A stretch of DNA of 41,914 nt from Beijerinckiaceae bacterium (lineage in GTDB: Bacteria; Pseudomonadota; Alphaproteobacteria; Rhizobiales; Beijerinckiaceae). This document shows, one piece after another, positions 8,046 to 16,000 of the stretch. A model generated the notes under the pieces. It was not told the origin of the DNA. It saw nothing but the letters and a program-made list of their open reading frames with translations, and searched no databases. A program made the translations under genes and the position numbers. The stretch spans positions 1 through 41,914 of the forward strand of contig JALOTF010000024.1 of NCBI GenBank assembly GCA_025458025.1. Direction: 5' to 3'. Within the stretch, counting starts at the first letter, position 1, and each line of letters starts with the position of its first letter.

Positions 8046-9079
8046 AGCGCGCTCTCCTTCACGGGGAGGTTGCGGCCTGCCGGACGGCGGCGAATGGCGG
8101 TCCAGCCGCGCTCCAGAAGGCCCATGATCCCCTGCGGACAGGCGATCAGCAGCGCCACCACGATGGCCGCAAAGAGGATGAGATATAGCCCGCCGGTTAC
8201 GCGCAGATATTCCGGCAAAACCACGCCCAGAAGCGCCCCGATGAATGGCCCGAGCTGGTAGCCGGAGCCGCCGGCAACGACCATCAGCAGCAGGAAGAAC
8301 GAGGCGGAGAGGGCGAAGGGCGAGGGATCGATGAACTCGACCAGCGGCGCATAGAGCGCCCCGGCAAATCCCGCATAGGCCGAGCCGATGGCAAAGGCGA
8401 GGAGCGTGTAGTTGCGGATGTTGATGCCGAGCGACGCCGCGCGCACCGGGTTCTCGCGAAGCGCGAGGAAGGCGCGGCCCCAGGGCGAGCGGATGAGCCA
8501 CCACAAAGCCAGCGCGAGGATGAGCGTCACCACCACCACGAAACGATGGAAGGCGAGATGGCCGTCGAGCTTCATGCCGAAGAGGGTGGGGCGCGGAATG
8601 TTCGAAAGGCCGAAGACGCCGCCCGTCAGCCATTGCTCGTTGCGGAGCACCAGCCAGATCAGCGTCGAGAAGGCGAGCGTCACGAAGGCGAGGTAATGCG
8701 CCTTCACGCGCAGGGCCGGGAAGCCCAGCACGAGGCCCACCGCGAAGGTCAGAAGGCCGGAAATCGCGAAGGCCGGCAGCCAGCCCATGCCGCCCTTGGT
8801 GGTGAGCAAGGCAGTCGCATAGGCGCCGATGCCCATGAAGGCCGCCTGCGCGAGGCTCTTCAGGCCTGCGAGACCAAGCGTGAGATTCAGGCCCATCACG
8901 GCAATCGCCGTCACCAGCCAGAGCGAGAGCACATAGGTGCCGTAGCGGCCCATGCCCGCGGGCACGAACCAGAGCAGAACAGCCGCCACCAGCAGGGTGA
9001 TCAGCACACCATCGGTGCGTCTCCAGAAGCTGCGGGCGGGCGAGGGCACGTTGCCCGTGAAGGAGGGAATATCGCTCAT
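8042..9079 (-). CDS. livM: Branched-chain-amino-acid-type ABC transporter permease LivM
   Basis: 345-residue inner-membrane permease with about ten hydrophobic segments, starting near residue 25 (VLITLLVAAVLLWFVPAG). The family-typical NLTLGLAGLKSLAQAAFMGIGAYA and the EAA-like SPWGRAFLALRENPVRAASLGIN loop contact the ATPases. It overlaps livH by 4 bases (9076-9079) and livG by 4 bases. It forms a heterodimer with LivH. The short soluble tail after the last membrane segment is normal for LivM. Confidence 0.94.
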   Translation of the reverse strand: MSDIPSFTGNVPSPARSFWRRTDGVLITLLVAAVLLWFVPAGMGRYGTYVLSLWLVTAIAVMGLNLTLGLAGLKSLAQAAFMGIGAYATALLTTKGGMGWLPAFAISGLLTFAVGLVLGFPALRVKAHYLAFVTLAFSTLIWLVLRNEQWLTGGVFGLSNIPRPTLFGMKLDGHLAFHRFVVVVTLILALALWWLIRSPWGRAFLALRENPVRAASLGINIRNYTLLAFAIGSAYAGFAGALYAPLVEFIDPSPFALSASFFLLLMVVAGGSGYQLGPFIGALLGVVLPEYLRVTGGLYLILFAAIVVALLIACPQGIMGLLERGWTAIRRRPAGRNLPVKESAL

Positions 9080-9954
9080 ACGCGGCGCTCCTCCTTGCGG
9101 CCGAACAGGCCTTCGGGCTTCACGAGGATGATGATCACCAGCAGCACCAGCGGCACGGCGAGGCGATAGGAGGTCGAGACGTAAGCCGCAGCGAGGCTGT
9201 CGATCACGCCGACGATCAACCCGCCCGCAAGCGCCCCGCGCACCTGGTTGAAGCCGCCGACGATGGCCGCGATGAAGGCGAAGAGGCCGATGACCTCACC
9301 GTTCGAGAATTTCGCGAGATAAATCGGGGAGATCAGCACGGAGGCGAGCGCCGCGAGGCCCGCATTGATCAGGAAGGTTAGCATCACCATCCGCGCCACG
9401 GGAATGCCGAGGATGAGCGCCACGCCCGGGTTCTGTGCCGCGGCCTGCATCTGCCGGCCCGTGCGGGTGCGGGTGACGAACCATTGCAGCCCGCCAATCG
9501 CCACGCAGGCGACCACGATGATCGCGATATGCTGGAGCGAAATGGAGATGCCCATGAAGCTCAGCGTTTGTGCCGGCAGCAGCGAGGGGAAGCTCTGCGC
9601 TTCGGCCGAGAAACCGTCCTTCGCGCCTTCCTTCATGATGATCGCGAGCGCCATGGTCGCAATCGCCAGCGGCAGCACCCCGTGGCGGATCATCGGGTCG
9701 ACGATGGTAATCTTGAAGCCCCAGCCGAAGAGCGCGATGAAGAGCGCCACGCCCAGCACCGCCGCAAGCCAGAACGGCGCGCCTGCGAGCTTCACCAGCG
9801 CGAGGATAAGGATCGCCGGGAGCATCACGAATTCGCCTTGCGCGAAATTGATGGTCTGCGAGGTCTGCCAGACCAGCGTGAAGCCGATGGCGGCCAGCGC
9901 GTAGATCGCGCCTGTCGCGAGGCCCGCGATCAGATAGGCGATGAATTCGGCCAT
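9076..9954 (-). CDS. livH: Branched-chain-amino-acid-type ABC transporter permease LivH
   Basis: 292-residue inner-membrane permease with family hallmarks: GLATGAIYALAAIGFTLVWQTSQTINFAQGEFVML at the N-terminus and the EAA-like loop TGRQMQAAAQNPGVALILGI. The C-terminus is QVRGALAGGLIVGVIDSLAAAYV followed by a final membrane helix ending in LVKPEGLFGR. The start at 9954 has CCGGAG about ten bases upstream. That ribosome site can be drawn into a hairpin with the livK-livH spacer (see the repeat at 9967-10014), which may set the ratio of permease to binding protein. Confidence 0.94.
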   Translation of the reverse strand: MAEFIAYLIAGLATGAIYALAAIGFTLVWQTSQTINFAQGEFVMLPAILILALVKLAGAPFWLAAVLGVALFIALFGWGFKITIVDPMIRHGVLPLAIATMALAIIMKEGAKDGFSAEAQSFPSLLPAQTLSFMGISISLQHIAIIVVACVAIGGLQWFVTRTRTGRQMQAAAQNPGVALILGIPVARMVMLTFLINAGLAALASVLISPIYLAKFSNGEVIGLFAFIAAIVGGFNQVRGALAGGLIVGVIDSLAAAYVSTSYRLAVPLVLLVIIILVKPEGLFGRKEERRV

Positions 9955-9966
9955 CGCTTGATATCT

Positions 9967-10014
9967 CCGGGATGAGGTGGTCGTCGCATCATCCCGGCGC
10001 GAGGGCCGGGATGA
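9967..10014 (-). repeat. Palindromic spacer element with two alternative hairpins between the binding-protein gene and livH
   Basis: Three copies of one arm lie in the 93-base spacer: CCGGGATGA (9967-9975), TCATCCCGGC (9989-9998) and GCCGGGATGA (10005-10014) on the plus strand. The middle arm can pair perfectly with either neighbour (10-base stem, 6-base loop to the right; 9-base stem to the left). In the leftward transcript the left copy overlaps the likely livH ribosome site. The TCATCCCGGC/GCCGGGATGA palindrome resembles a REP-like intergenic sequence seen in many alphaproteobacteria. It may protect the binding-protein mRNA 3' end as well. Confidence 0.6.
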
Positions 10015-10047
10015 CGGAGGGAGAAACGGGGCTTTCGCCCGGCTCCT

Positions 10048-11181
10048 TTACGGATTGATCATCGGCAGGGTCTGCTTGATAACCTGCTTGCCGGCCACGA
10101 CTTCCGCGAGGAAGCTCTCGCGGTCGAGATCGCCGTTCTGCTCGATCTTGGTCTCGATCATGATGCCCGGCTCATCCTTGGGCGTGATGCGCGCGCCGCG
10201 TAGCGTGTCGGCGAGGCCTTTCTTGTCGAACTTCTTCTGCTTTTCGGTGGCCCATTTCACCATGTAGACCGCCATGTAGCCCTTCAGGCCATTATGGTCT
10301 GAGGCATAGTTGAAGCGCTGCTGGAACTTCTTGCCGAATTCCTGGAAGGCCGGCACCGGCGCATCGATCGAGAGTCCGACATGGCCCTTCACGCCGTTCG
10401 CGGCTTCGCCGGCAAGCTCGATCACCTTCGCGCCGAGCAGCGTGGTTTCACCCACCATCGGCTTGTCCACGCCCTGCTGCTTGGCGGCGCGCAGGAAGCG
10501 GGCGCTTTCCTCCTCGTTGAGGTAGACGAACACCGCATCGGCATTCGCGTTCTTCACCTTGATGGCGTCGGAGGCGAAATCGGCCTGGCCCTGCTCGGTC
10601 GAGACATCGGCCACGACCTTGATGCCGCGCTTCTCGAGTTCGGGGAGGATGGCATCACGGCCGCCCTTGCCGAAATCGTTGTTCACCCAGACAACCGCGA
10701 CGGTCTTCGCCTTCACGTCATTCTGGAGATAGGCGGCGATCTTCGGCATCGCGGCCGACTGGCTCAGCGAGGTGCGGAAGAGATAGGGGTTGCCCTGCTT
10801 CGTCAGGCCCGCCGCCTCGCCGCCGACGATCTGCGCGATCTCCGCGCGCTGGGAGATCTGCATCGAGGCGCCGATCGGGCCGGAGAAAACCGGTCCCAGC
10901 ACCGCATAGGTGCCTTCATCAATGGCGCGCTGCACGGCGGCGCGGGTGTTCCCCGGGTTGGTCTGCGTGTCGTAATGCACGATCTCGATCTGCCGGCCGA
11001 GAATGCCACCCTTGGCGTTGATTTCGGCGACGGCGATGTCGATGCCGTTCTTCCAGTTGGTGCCGGCCGTGGCACCCGCACCCGAAAGCTCCACCACGTT
11101 GACGAGCTTCACCTTCTCCTGCGCCATGGCCGGCGACAGGCAGAGCACGGCCGCAGCCGCAACGAACATTCGGCGATCCAT
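10048..11181 (-). CDS. Periplasmic substrate-binding protein of the Liv/HAAT ABC transporter
   Basis: 377 residues with a cleavable signal peptide (MDRRMFVAAAAVLCLSPAMA, cleavage after AMA). It is a type I periplasmic binding protein of the LivK/peripla_BP_6 family: VELSGAGATAGTNWKNGIDIAVAEIN, GGILGRQIEIVHYDTQTNPG, and VLGPVFSGPIGASMQISQ are characteristic. It lies first in the transporter part of the operon and is followed by livHMGF, the Gfo/Idh gene and quiC, so its ligand is probably quinate, shikimate or a related hydroxy-acid rather than a branched amino acid; this is inference from context. A strong ribosome site GGAGGGATCC precedes the start. Confidence 0.9.
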   Translation of the reverse strand: MDRRMFVAAAAVLCLSPAMAQEKVKLVNVVELSGAGATAGTNWKNGIDIAVAEINAKGGILGRQIEIVHYDTQTNPGNTRAAVQRAIDEGTYAVLGPVFSGPIGASMQISQRAEIAQIVGGEAAGLTKQGNPYLFRTSLSQSAAMPKIAAYLQNDVKAKTVAVVWVNNDFGKGGRDAILPELEKRGIKVVADVSTEQGQADFASDAIKVKNANADAVFVYLNEEESARFLRAAKQQGVDKPMVGETTLLGAKVIELAGEAANGVKGHVGLSIDAPVPAFQEFGKKFQQRFNYASDHNGLKGYMAVYMVKWATEKQKKFDKKGLADTLRGARITPKDEPGIMIETKIEQNGDLDRESFLAEVVAGKQVIKQTLPMINP

Positions 11182-11272
11182 GGATCCCTCCTTCTTCTTC
11201 TTCTCTCCCGCCCGACCATCGCCTTGTGCCAGCGACTTCCCGGGTTTCAGGCGGGATAAAACACAGCCCGGA

Positions 11273-11319
11273 AACCTAACGCAACGACCACTTTATGTGG
11301 CGAACCTAACACGATGTTA
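11273..11319. promoter_or_regulatory. Repeat cluster upstream of the liv-qui operon, candidate LysR binding region
   Basis: In the 135 bases between lysR and the binding-protein gene, AACCTAAC occurs twice (11273-11280 and 11303-11310), exactly 30 bases apart, about three helical turns. Between them is the inverted repeat CCACTTTATGTGG (11288-11300), and overlapping the second copy is TAACACGATGTTA (11307-11319), a 5-3-5 palindrome that reaches into the lysR stop codon. The phasing suits a LysR-type tetramer controlling the downstream leftward operon. On the minus strand a poor -35/-10 pair (TTGCGT, TTTTAT, 17 apart) follows. Confidence 0.4.
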
Positions 11320-12267
11320 TGTTTTGGCAGACATGGCACCCGCCACCGCCTGCATCTCGCCACGCAGCAGGCGGATGAAGTTTTCCGCATAGCGCGACAG
11401 CGCCCTGTCTGTCTTCACCGCCACATAGGTCTGGAACGGTGTATCCTCCGCAATCGGCAAGATGCGGATGCCCGGCATGGAGCCATGCGCCACCGTGAAT
11501 TCGTCGATGATCGCGATGCCCAGCCCCGCCTTCACCAGCGCGCAGACCGTGGTGCCGAAGCGCGCCTTGATGATGAGATCGAAGGCGAGATTCTCGCGCT
11601 CGAACAAGCCGCACATGATGCGGCCATAGGGATCAGTGGGCTCGATGCCGATCATGGGGTAGCGCACCATGTCGCGCGCGGTGACTTCCTGCCGTTCCGC
11701 CAGCGGATGGCTTTCCGGCACGATGCAGACGAGCTTCCCGCGCGCGAGCGGCAGGAAATCCATGCCGGGATGGTCGAGCTTGTAGCTCATCACCGCGAGT
11801 TCGCCCTTGCCGAGGAGGATGTAATCCACCGCCTCCTCGATCTTCAGGATGTTGATGTCGAGGCGCAAATCGGGGTGCTGGGCCCGGAGTCGCTCGATCG
11901 CGCGCGGCACCATCACATGCGAGATGGACGGCACGGAGCCGATGCGCAATTCGATGCCCGCGCCGCGCTCGATGCGCGAGAGCGTGAAATGCAGGTCATC
12001 CACCTTCTTGTAGACGCCGTTGATCTGCTCGAAAATGTCCTGCGCTTCGGGTGTCGGCACATAGCGGCCGTGGCGGCGTTCAAAGAGCCGCAGATTCAGC
12101 GATCTTTCGGTGTATTTCATCAGTCGGCTGATGCCCGGCGCGGAGACACGCAGCAATTCCGCAGCACCCGCGATGGTGCCGGTGATCATGATCGCACGTA
12201 CGACCTCAATCTGCCGCAGGGTCATGCCGCTGCGAGGCCCGACGAATGTGTGGCCGAGTTCGTTCAC
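11317..12267 (-). CDS. LysR-family transcriptional regulator (probable liv-qui operon regulator)
   Basis: 316 residues from the GTG at 12267, chosen because GGGAGG lies 5 bases upstream; an ATG at 12366 is in frame but would overlap the neighbouring transketolase-type gene. N-terminal winged helix: MTLRQIEVVRAIMITGTIAG, AAELLRVSAPGISRLMKYTE, LRLFERRHGRYVPTPEA. The rest is the periplasmic-binding-like effector domain (LRIGSVPSISHVMVPRAIERL, VKAGLGIAIIDEF). It is encoded on the same strand just before the binding-protein gene, and repeats in the 135-base gap look like binding sites. The effector may be a pathway intermediate. Confidence 0.9.
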   Translation of the reverse strand: MNELGHTFVGPRSGMTLRQIEVVRAIMITGTIAGAAELLRVSAPGISRLMKYTERSLNLRLFERRHGRYVPTPEAQDIFEQINGVYKKVDDLHFTLSRIERGAGIELRIGSVPSISHVMVPRAIERLRAQHPDLRLDINILKIEEAVDYILLGKGELAVMSYKLDHPGMDFLPLARGKLVCIVPESHPLAERQEVTARDMVRYPMIGIEPTDPYGRIMCGLFERENLAFDLIIKARFGTTVCALVKAGLGIAIIDEFTVAHGSMPGIRILPIAEDTPFQTYVAVKTDRALSRYAENFIRLLRGEMQAVAGAMSAKT

Positions 12268-12328
12268 CGGCTCCTCCCTGATGCCGAATGTCGAACGCGC
12301 CGGGGGGAATTGTCCAGCCTGTTTAAAT

Positions 12329-14743
12329 CTAGATGCGAGCCTCAAGTGGCCGCAGGTAGCGCACATCGCGGCCGCGGCTCACGGCCTGTGCGGCGTTGAT
12401 GATAGCGTTCGTGTCGATGCCGTGGTGCCGGTAGAGATCGGAGATCGTGCCGGTCTGGCCGAAATGCTCGATGCCCAGCGCCTTCAGCCGATGGCCATAG
12501 ACCCCGCCCAGCCAGGCCAGGGTGGCCGGGTGGCCGTCGATCACGCTCACGATGCCGCATTCGCGCGAGAGCGGCGCGAACAGGCGCTCGATATGGCTCA
12601 TCGCGCCAGCATGTCCGCGCTGGCGGGCGCGTTCCGCCGCCTGAAGCCCGGCATTCAGCCGATCTGCCGAGGTGACAGCCAGAAGCGCCACATCGCGCCG
12701 ATCTTCCGCGAGGAGCCCTGTCGCCGCGATGGCCTCGGGCGCGACGGCACCCTGATAGGCGATGACCACGGAGCAATTCGGCCCCGGTGGGCGCAGCCAA
12801 TAGGCGCCATTCACGATATCGCGGGCGAGATCCGCGCTCATCTCGCGCAAGGGCTGCTCCAGCGGGCGCGTCGAGAGGCGGAGATAAACCGAGCCGCCGG
12901 TTTCATCGCGCAGCCAGGTATGTTCGTCGGGGTCGCCTTCGCCGTCCCGCTGCATGTAATCGAAGGAGAAGCGCAGGATGGTCGCGAGTTCATCCACGAA
13001 GGCCGGCTCGAAAGAGCAGAGCCCGTCCTGCGCCATGCCGATCAGCGGCGTGCCGATGGATTGATGCGCGCCACCTTCCGGCGCGAGCGTCACGCCCGAA
13101 GGTGTCGCCACGAGCAGGAATCGCGCATCCTGATAGCAGGCATAATTCAACTGATCCGCCGAGCGGTAGATGAAAGGATCATAGACTGTGCCGATCGGCA
13201 GCAGGCGCGCGCCATTGATCGAATGCGACAGCCCAAGGGCCGAGAGCATGATCATGAGGTTGGATTCAGCGATTCCCAGCTCGAAATGCTGGCCTTTGGG
13301 TGAGAATTCCCACGTATAGGTCGAGGGAATGCGCTCGGCCTTGAAGAGATCGGCCATGCTTTCCCGCGCGAAAAGCCCGCGCCGGTTCACCCAGCCGCCG
13401 AGATTGGTCGAGACGGTCACATCTGGCGAGGTCGTGACGATGCGGCTCGCGAGGTCGGAATCGAGCTTCGCGATCTCGTTGAGAATCTGCCCGAAGCCCA
13501 TCTGGGTCGAAACCGGTTTGCCACGCTCGGTTGGCACCGGCAATTGCGCGGGAACCGGCACGGCAAGCGAGGAATGGCGGCGCCGCCCCTTGCTGAAGAA
13601 TGTCGCCTGCTTAACGAAGCTTTCGAGCCGGGCGGGATCGAGCTTTGCCCCCTCCCACTTCTCCCATTCCGCACCGGGTCGCACGTTCATGCCCTTGCGG
13701 AACACCTCCATCTGCGTGGGCGTCATCAGCCCGGCATGGTTGTCCTTGTGGCCTGCGAGCGGTAGGCCGAAGCCCTTGATCGTGTAGCAGATGAAAAGCG
13801 TGGGCCGGTCATGCTGCGCGGCCTTCTCGAAGGCTTCGATCAGCGAGGGCAGATCCTGCCCGCCGAGATTGCCCATGAGCGCCGCGAGTTCGGCATCCGA
13901 GCGCTTCTCGATGAGGCGTGTCACTGGGCCCTGATCGCCGATTTCATCCAGAAGGCGCTTCCGCCATGCGGCTCCGCCTTGGAAGGTAAGGGCCGAATAG
14001 AGCTGGTTCGGGCATTGGTCGATCCATTGGCGCAGCCGGTCGCCGCCGGGTTCGGCAAAGGCCGTCTGCTGGAGCTGGCCGTGCTTCACGATCACCACAT
14101 CCCAGCCGAAGCTCTCGAACATGTGTTCGAACTTCTCCCACAGGCCCTCACGCACCACGGCATCGAGGCTCTGGCGGTTATAATCCACCACCCACCAGCA
14201 ATTCCGGAGGCCGTGCTTCCAGCCTTCGATGAGGGCCTCGTAGATGTTGCCCTCGTCCATCTCAGCATCGCCCACGAGCGCGACCATGCGGCCCTCGGGG
14301 CGACCATCCATGAGGCCGTGGGCCTTCACGTAATCCTGCACGAGGCTGGAGAAGAGAGTCTGCGCCACGCCGAGGCCCACGGAGCCGGTGGAGAAATCCA
14401 CGTCATCCACGTCCTTCGTGCGGCTGGGATAGCTCTGCACGCCCTTGAAGCCGCGGAAATTCTGCATCTTCTCCACGGGCAGATTGCCCGCGAGATACTG
14501 GATCGCGTGGAAAATGGGCGAGGCATGCGGCTTTACGGCCACGCGATCCTGCGGGCGCAGGATGTGCCAGTAGAGCGCGGTCATGATCGTCGCCATGGAG
14601 GCCGAGGAGGCCTGATGCCCGCCGACCTTCACCTCATCGCCCGGGCGGACATGGTTCGCGTGATGGATCATCCACGAGGCGAGCCAGAGCGTGCGGCGCT
14701 CGAGTTCGGACAAAACGGCGAGATTGTCAGGGGCGATTGGCAT
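12329..14743 (-). CDS. Thiamine-diphosphate enzyme of the transketolase/homodimeric pyruvate dehydrogenase E1 type
   Basis: 804 residues, between typical transketolases (about 660) and AceE (about 890), and closest in design to AceE/MdeB-like 2-oxoacid dehydrogenases. The N-terminal cofactor domain shows GGHQASSASMATIMTALYW, STGSVGLGVAQTLF and the ThDP/Mg motif GDAEMDEGNIYEAL with a distal VVDYNRQSLD. The central domain shows ESMADLFKAERIP and the glutamate-containing HFELGIAESNLM, followed by the C-terminal transketolase domain (GHPATLAWLGGVYG, HFGQTGTISDLYRHHGID). No E2 or E3 gene is nearby. The divergent Lrp gene resembles the Lrp-regulated MdeB arrangement of Pseudomonas, where the enzyme acts on 2-oxobutyrate, but no methionine lyase is present here. 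Substrate unresolved. Confidence 0.82.
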   Translation of the reverse strand: MPIAPDNLAVLSELERRTLWLASWMIHHANHVRPGDEVKVGGHQASSASMATIMTALYWHILRPQDRVAVKPHASPIFHAIQYLAGNLPVEKMQNFRGFKGVQSYPSRTKDVDDVDFSTGSVGLGVAQTLFSSLVQDYVKAHGLMDGRPEGRMVALVGDAEMDEGNIYEALIEGWKHGLRNCWWVVDYNRQSLDAVVREGLWEKFEHMFESFGWDVVIVKHGQLQQTAFAEPGGDRLRQWIDQCPNQLYSALTFQGGAAWRKRLLDEIGDQGPVTRLIEKRSDAELAALMGNLGGQDLPSLIEAFEKAAQHDRPTLFICYTIKGFGLPLAGHKDNHAGLMTPTQMEVFRKGMNVRPGAEWEKWEGAKLDPARLESFVKQATFFSKGRRRHSSLAVPVPAQLPVPTERGKPVSTQMGFGQILNEIAKLDSDLASRIVTTSPDVTVSTNLGGWVNRRGLFARESMADLFKAERIPSTYTWEFSPKGQHFELGIAESNLMIMLSALGLSHSINGARLLPIGTVYDPFIYRSADQLNYACYQDARFLLVATPSGVTLAPEGGAHQSIGTPLIGMAQDGLCSFEPAFVDELATILRFSFDYMQRDGEGDPDEHTWLRDETGGSVYLRLSTRPLEQPLREMSADLARDIVNGAYWLRPPGPNCSVVIAYQGAVAPEAIAATGLLAEDRRDVALLAVTSADRLNAGLQAAERARQRGHAGAMSHIERLFAPLSRECGIVSVIDGHPATLAWLGGVYGHRLKALGIEHFGQTGTISDLYRHHGIDTNAIINAAQAVSRGRDVRYLRPLEARI

Positions 14744-14789
14744 GGCATTCCTCCACGCGCGTCATCATAGGGCAAAAGTGGAATGCGTC

Positions 14790-14838
14790 TTGCCAATTGT
14801 CGCTAGTCCTGCGAGCCGTATTAGCGGAAATTGCCAAT
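14790..14838. promoter_or_regulatory. Direct repeats TTGCCAAT in the divergent Lrp/transketolase-type spacer
   Basis: TTGCCAAT is present at 14790-14797 and 14831-14838, 41 bases apart, close to four helical turns, in the 111-base space between the two divergent genes. Lrp proteins bind phased sites near the genes they adjoin, so these are candidate binding sites for the Lrp protein encoded at 14855, controlling itself and the divergent enzyme gene. Confidence 0.38.
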
Positions 14839-14854
14839 AGAAAGCGCATAGCCG

Positions 14855-15337
14855 ATGAATTCTGCCAATCCAGCGCTTGATGCCATCGATGCGCGCATCC
14901 TCGCGGCGTTGCAGCGGGATGGCCGTATGACCATCACGGATCTCGCCGAAAAGGTGGGCCTCTCGCCGTCGCCCTGCCTGCGGCGTGTGCGGTTGCTGGA
15001 AGAGGCGGGGGTGATCGCGGGTTATGTCGCGGTGGTTGACCAGAACCGAGTGGGCCTCGAGATCAACGTCTTCGCCTCCATCCGCCTCGAACGCCAGCGC
15101 GAGGACGAGATGGAGCGCTTCAGCGCCGCCGTGGCGCAATGGCCAGAGGTGATGGAATGCTACCTGATGACCGGCACGCGCGATTACCTGATGCGCATCG
15201 TGGTCGGCAGCCTTGGCGAATACGAGCGCTTCATCAAGGACAAGCTCTCGCGGCTGGAGGGCGTGTCTTCCATCGAATCGAGCTTCGCGCTCTCCCGCTT
15301 GAAGCACATCACGGCGGTGCCCATTCGCGCCCGCTGA
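14855..15337 (+). CDS. Lrp/AsnC-family transcriptional regulator
   Basis: 160 residues. The N-terminal helix-turn-helix is DAIDARILAALQRDGRMTIT followed by DLAEKVGLSPSPCLRRVRLL; the C-terminal RAM effector domain contains IAGYVAVVDQNRVGLEINVF, the GxxDYL-type motif TGTRDYLMRIVV and a C-terminal strand ending in KHITAVPIRAR. Length is standard for the family. It is divergent from the transketolase/E1-like gene, which it most likely controls in response to an amino acid or 2-oxoacid. Confidence 0.93.
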   Translation: MNSANPALDAIDARILAALQRDGRMTITDLAEKVGLSPSPCLRRVRLLEEAGVIAGYVAVVDQNRVGLEINVFASIRLERQREDEMERFSAAVAQWPEVMECYLMTGTRDYLMRIVVGSLGEYERFIKDKLSRLEGVSSIESSFALSRLKHITAVPIRAR

Positions 15338-15380
15338 ACCTTGCACGCTTGCCAGATCGATAAAAATTCGGGCTTGATGT

Positions 15381-15405
15381 GAACCTCCTGCGCCGCCCGC
15401 GCGAC
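15381..15405 (+). promoter_or_regulatory. ECF-type promoter in front of the sigma factor gene
   Basis: GAACC at 15381-15385 (TGTGAACC in context) and CGAC at 15402-15405 are separated by 16 bases. The layout (GAAC-type -35, short CG-rich -10) is that of extracytoplasmic-function sigma factors, and the identical pattern with identical spacing recurs at 18325-18349 and 18836-18860. I infer autoregulation of the sigma operon. The predicted transcript start would be about 15411-15413, leaving a short leader before the GTG at 15431. Confidence 0.6.
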
Positions 15406-15430
15406 ACAAGCGTGCAGGCCGAGTTCGAAA

Positions 15431-16000
15431 GTGACGCCGATGGAGAGGGACAGCGACGAGGATCTCGTCCGTCGCATCGCGAAGGGGGATAACCTCGCGA
15501 TGCGGGTTCTCTACGCCCGGCATCACCTGCGCGCCTTCCGGTTTCTACAGCGTCTCCTCAAGGATGAGGCGCTGGCGGAGGATGCGCTGAGCGAGGTCTT
15601 TCTGGATGTGTGGCGGCAGGCGGGCAGTTTCGAGGGACGATCCTCGGTCTCCACCTGGCTCCTCGCGATGGCGCGCAACAAGGCCTGGTCGGCCCTGCGC
15701 AAGCGTCGCGAGAGCGCCCTCGACGAGGGGGTCGCCGAAGCGATGGAGGATGAGGGCGATGACCCCGAAGTGCAGCTTCAGAAGAGCGACAAGGGCGCGG
15801 CAATCCGCGCCTGCATGGAGAAGCTCTCGCCCGAACACCGCGAGGTGCTCGATCTCGTCTATTACCACGAAACCTCGGTGGAGGAGGTCGCGATGATCGT
15901 CCAGATCCCCGAGAACACCGTGAAAACCCGCCTGTTTCACGCCCGCAAGAAGCTCGCGGAGCTTCTGAAATCCAACGGAATCGACCGGGGGTGGCCATGA
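15431..16000 (+). CDS. ECF-type RNA polymerase sigma factor (sigma-70 family)
   Basis: 189 residues with only sigma regions 2 and 4. Region 2 (about residues 20-90) contains LYARHHLRAFRFLQRLLKDE, AEDALSEVFLDVWRQAGSF and STWLLAMARNKAWSALRKRR. Region 4 (about 125-180) contains LSPEHREVLDLVYYHETSVE and the DNA-binding helix-turn-helix VAMIVQIPENTVKTRLFHAR. The start is the GTG at 15431; the ATG at 15440 is an alternative, since neither has a strong ribosome site. Its stop overlaps the anti-sigma start by ATGA, so the two are made in fixed ratio. A matching promoter pattern lies upstream and before two small secreted-protein genes. Confidence 0.94.
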   Translation: MTPMERDSDEDLVRRIAKGDNLAMRVLYARHHLRAFRFLQRLLKDEALAEDALSEVFLDVWRQAGSFEGRSSVSTWLLAMARNKAWSALRKRRESALDEGVAEAMEDEGDDPEVQLQKSDKGAAIRACMEKLSPEHREVLDLVYYHETSVEEVAMIVQIPENTVKTRLFHARKKLAELLKSNGIDRGWP

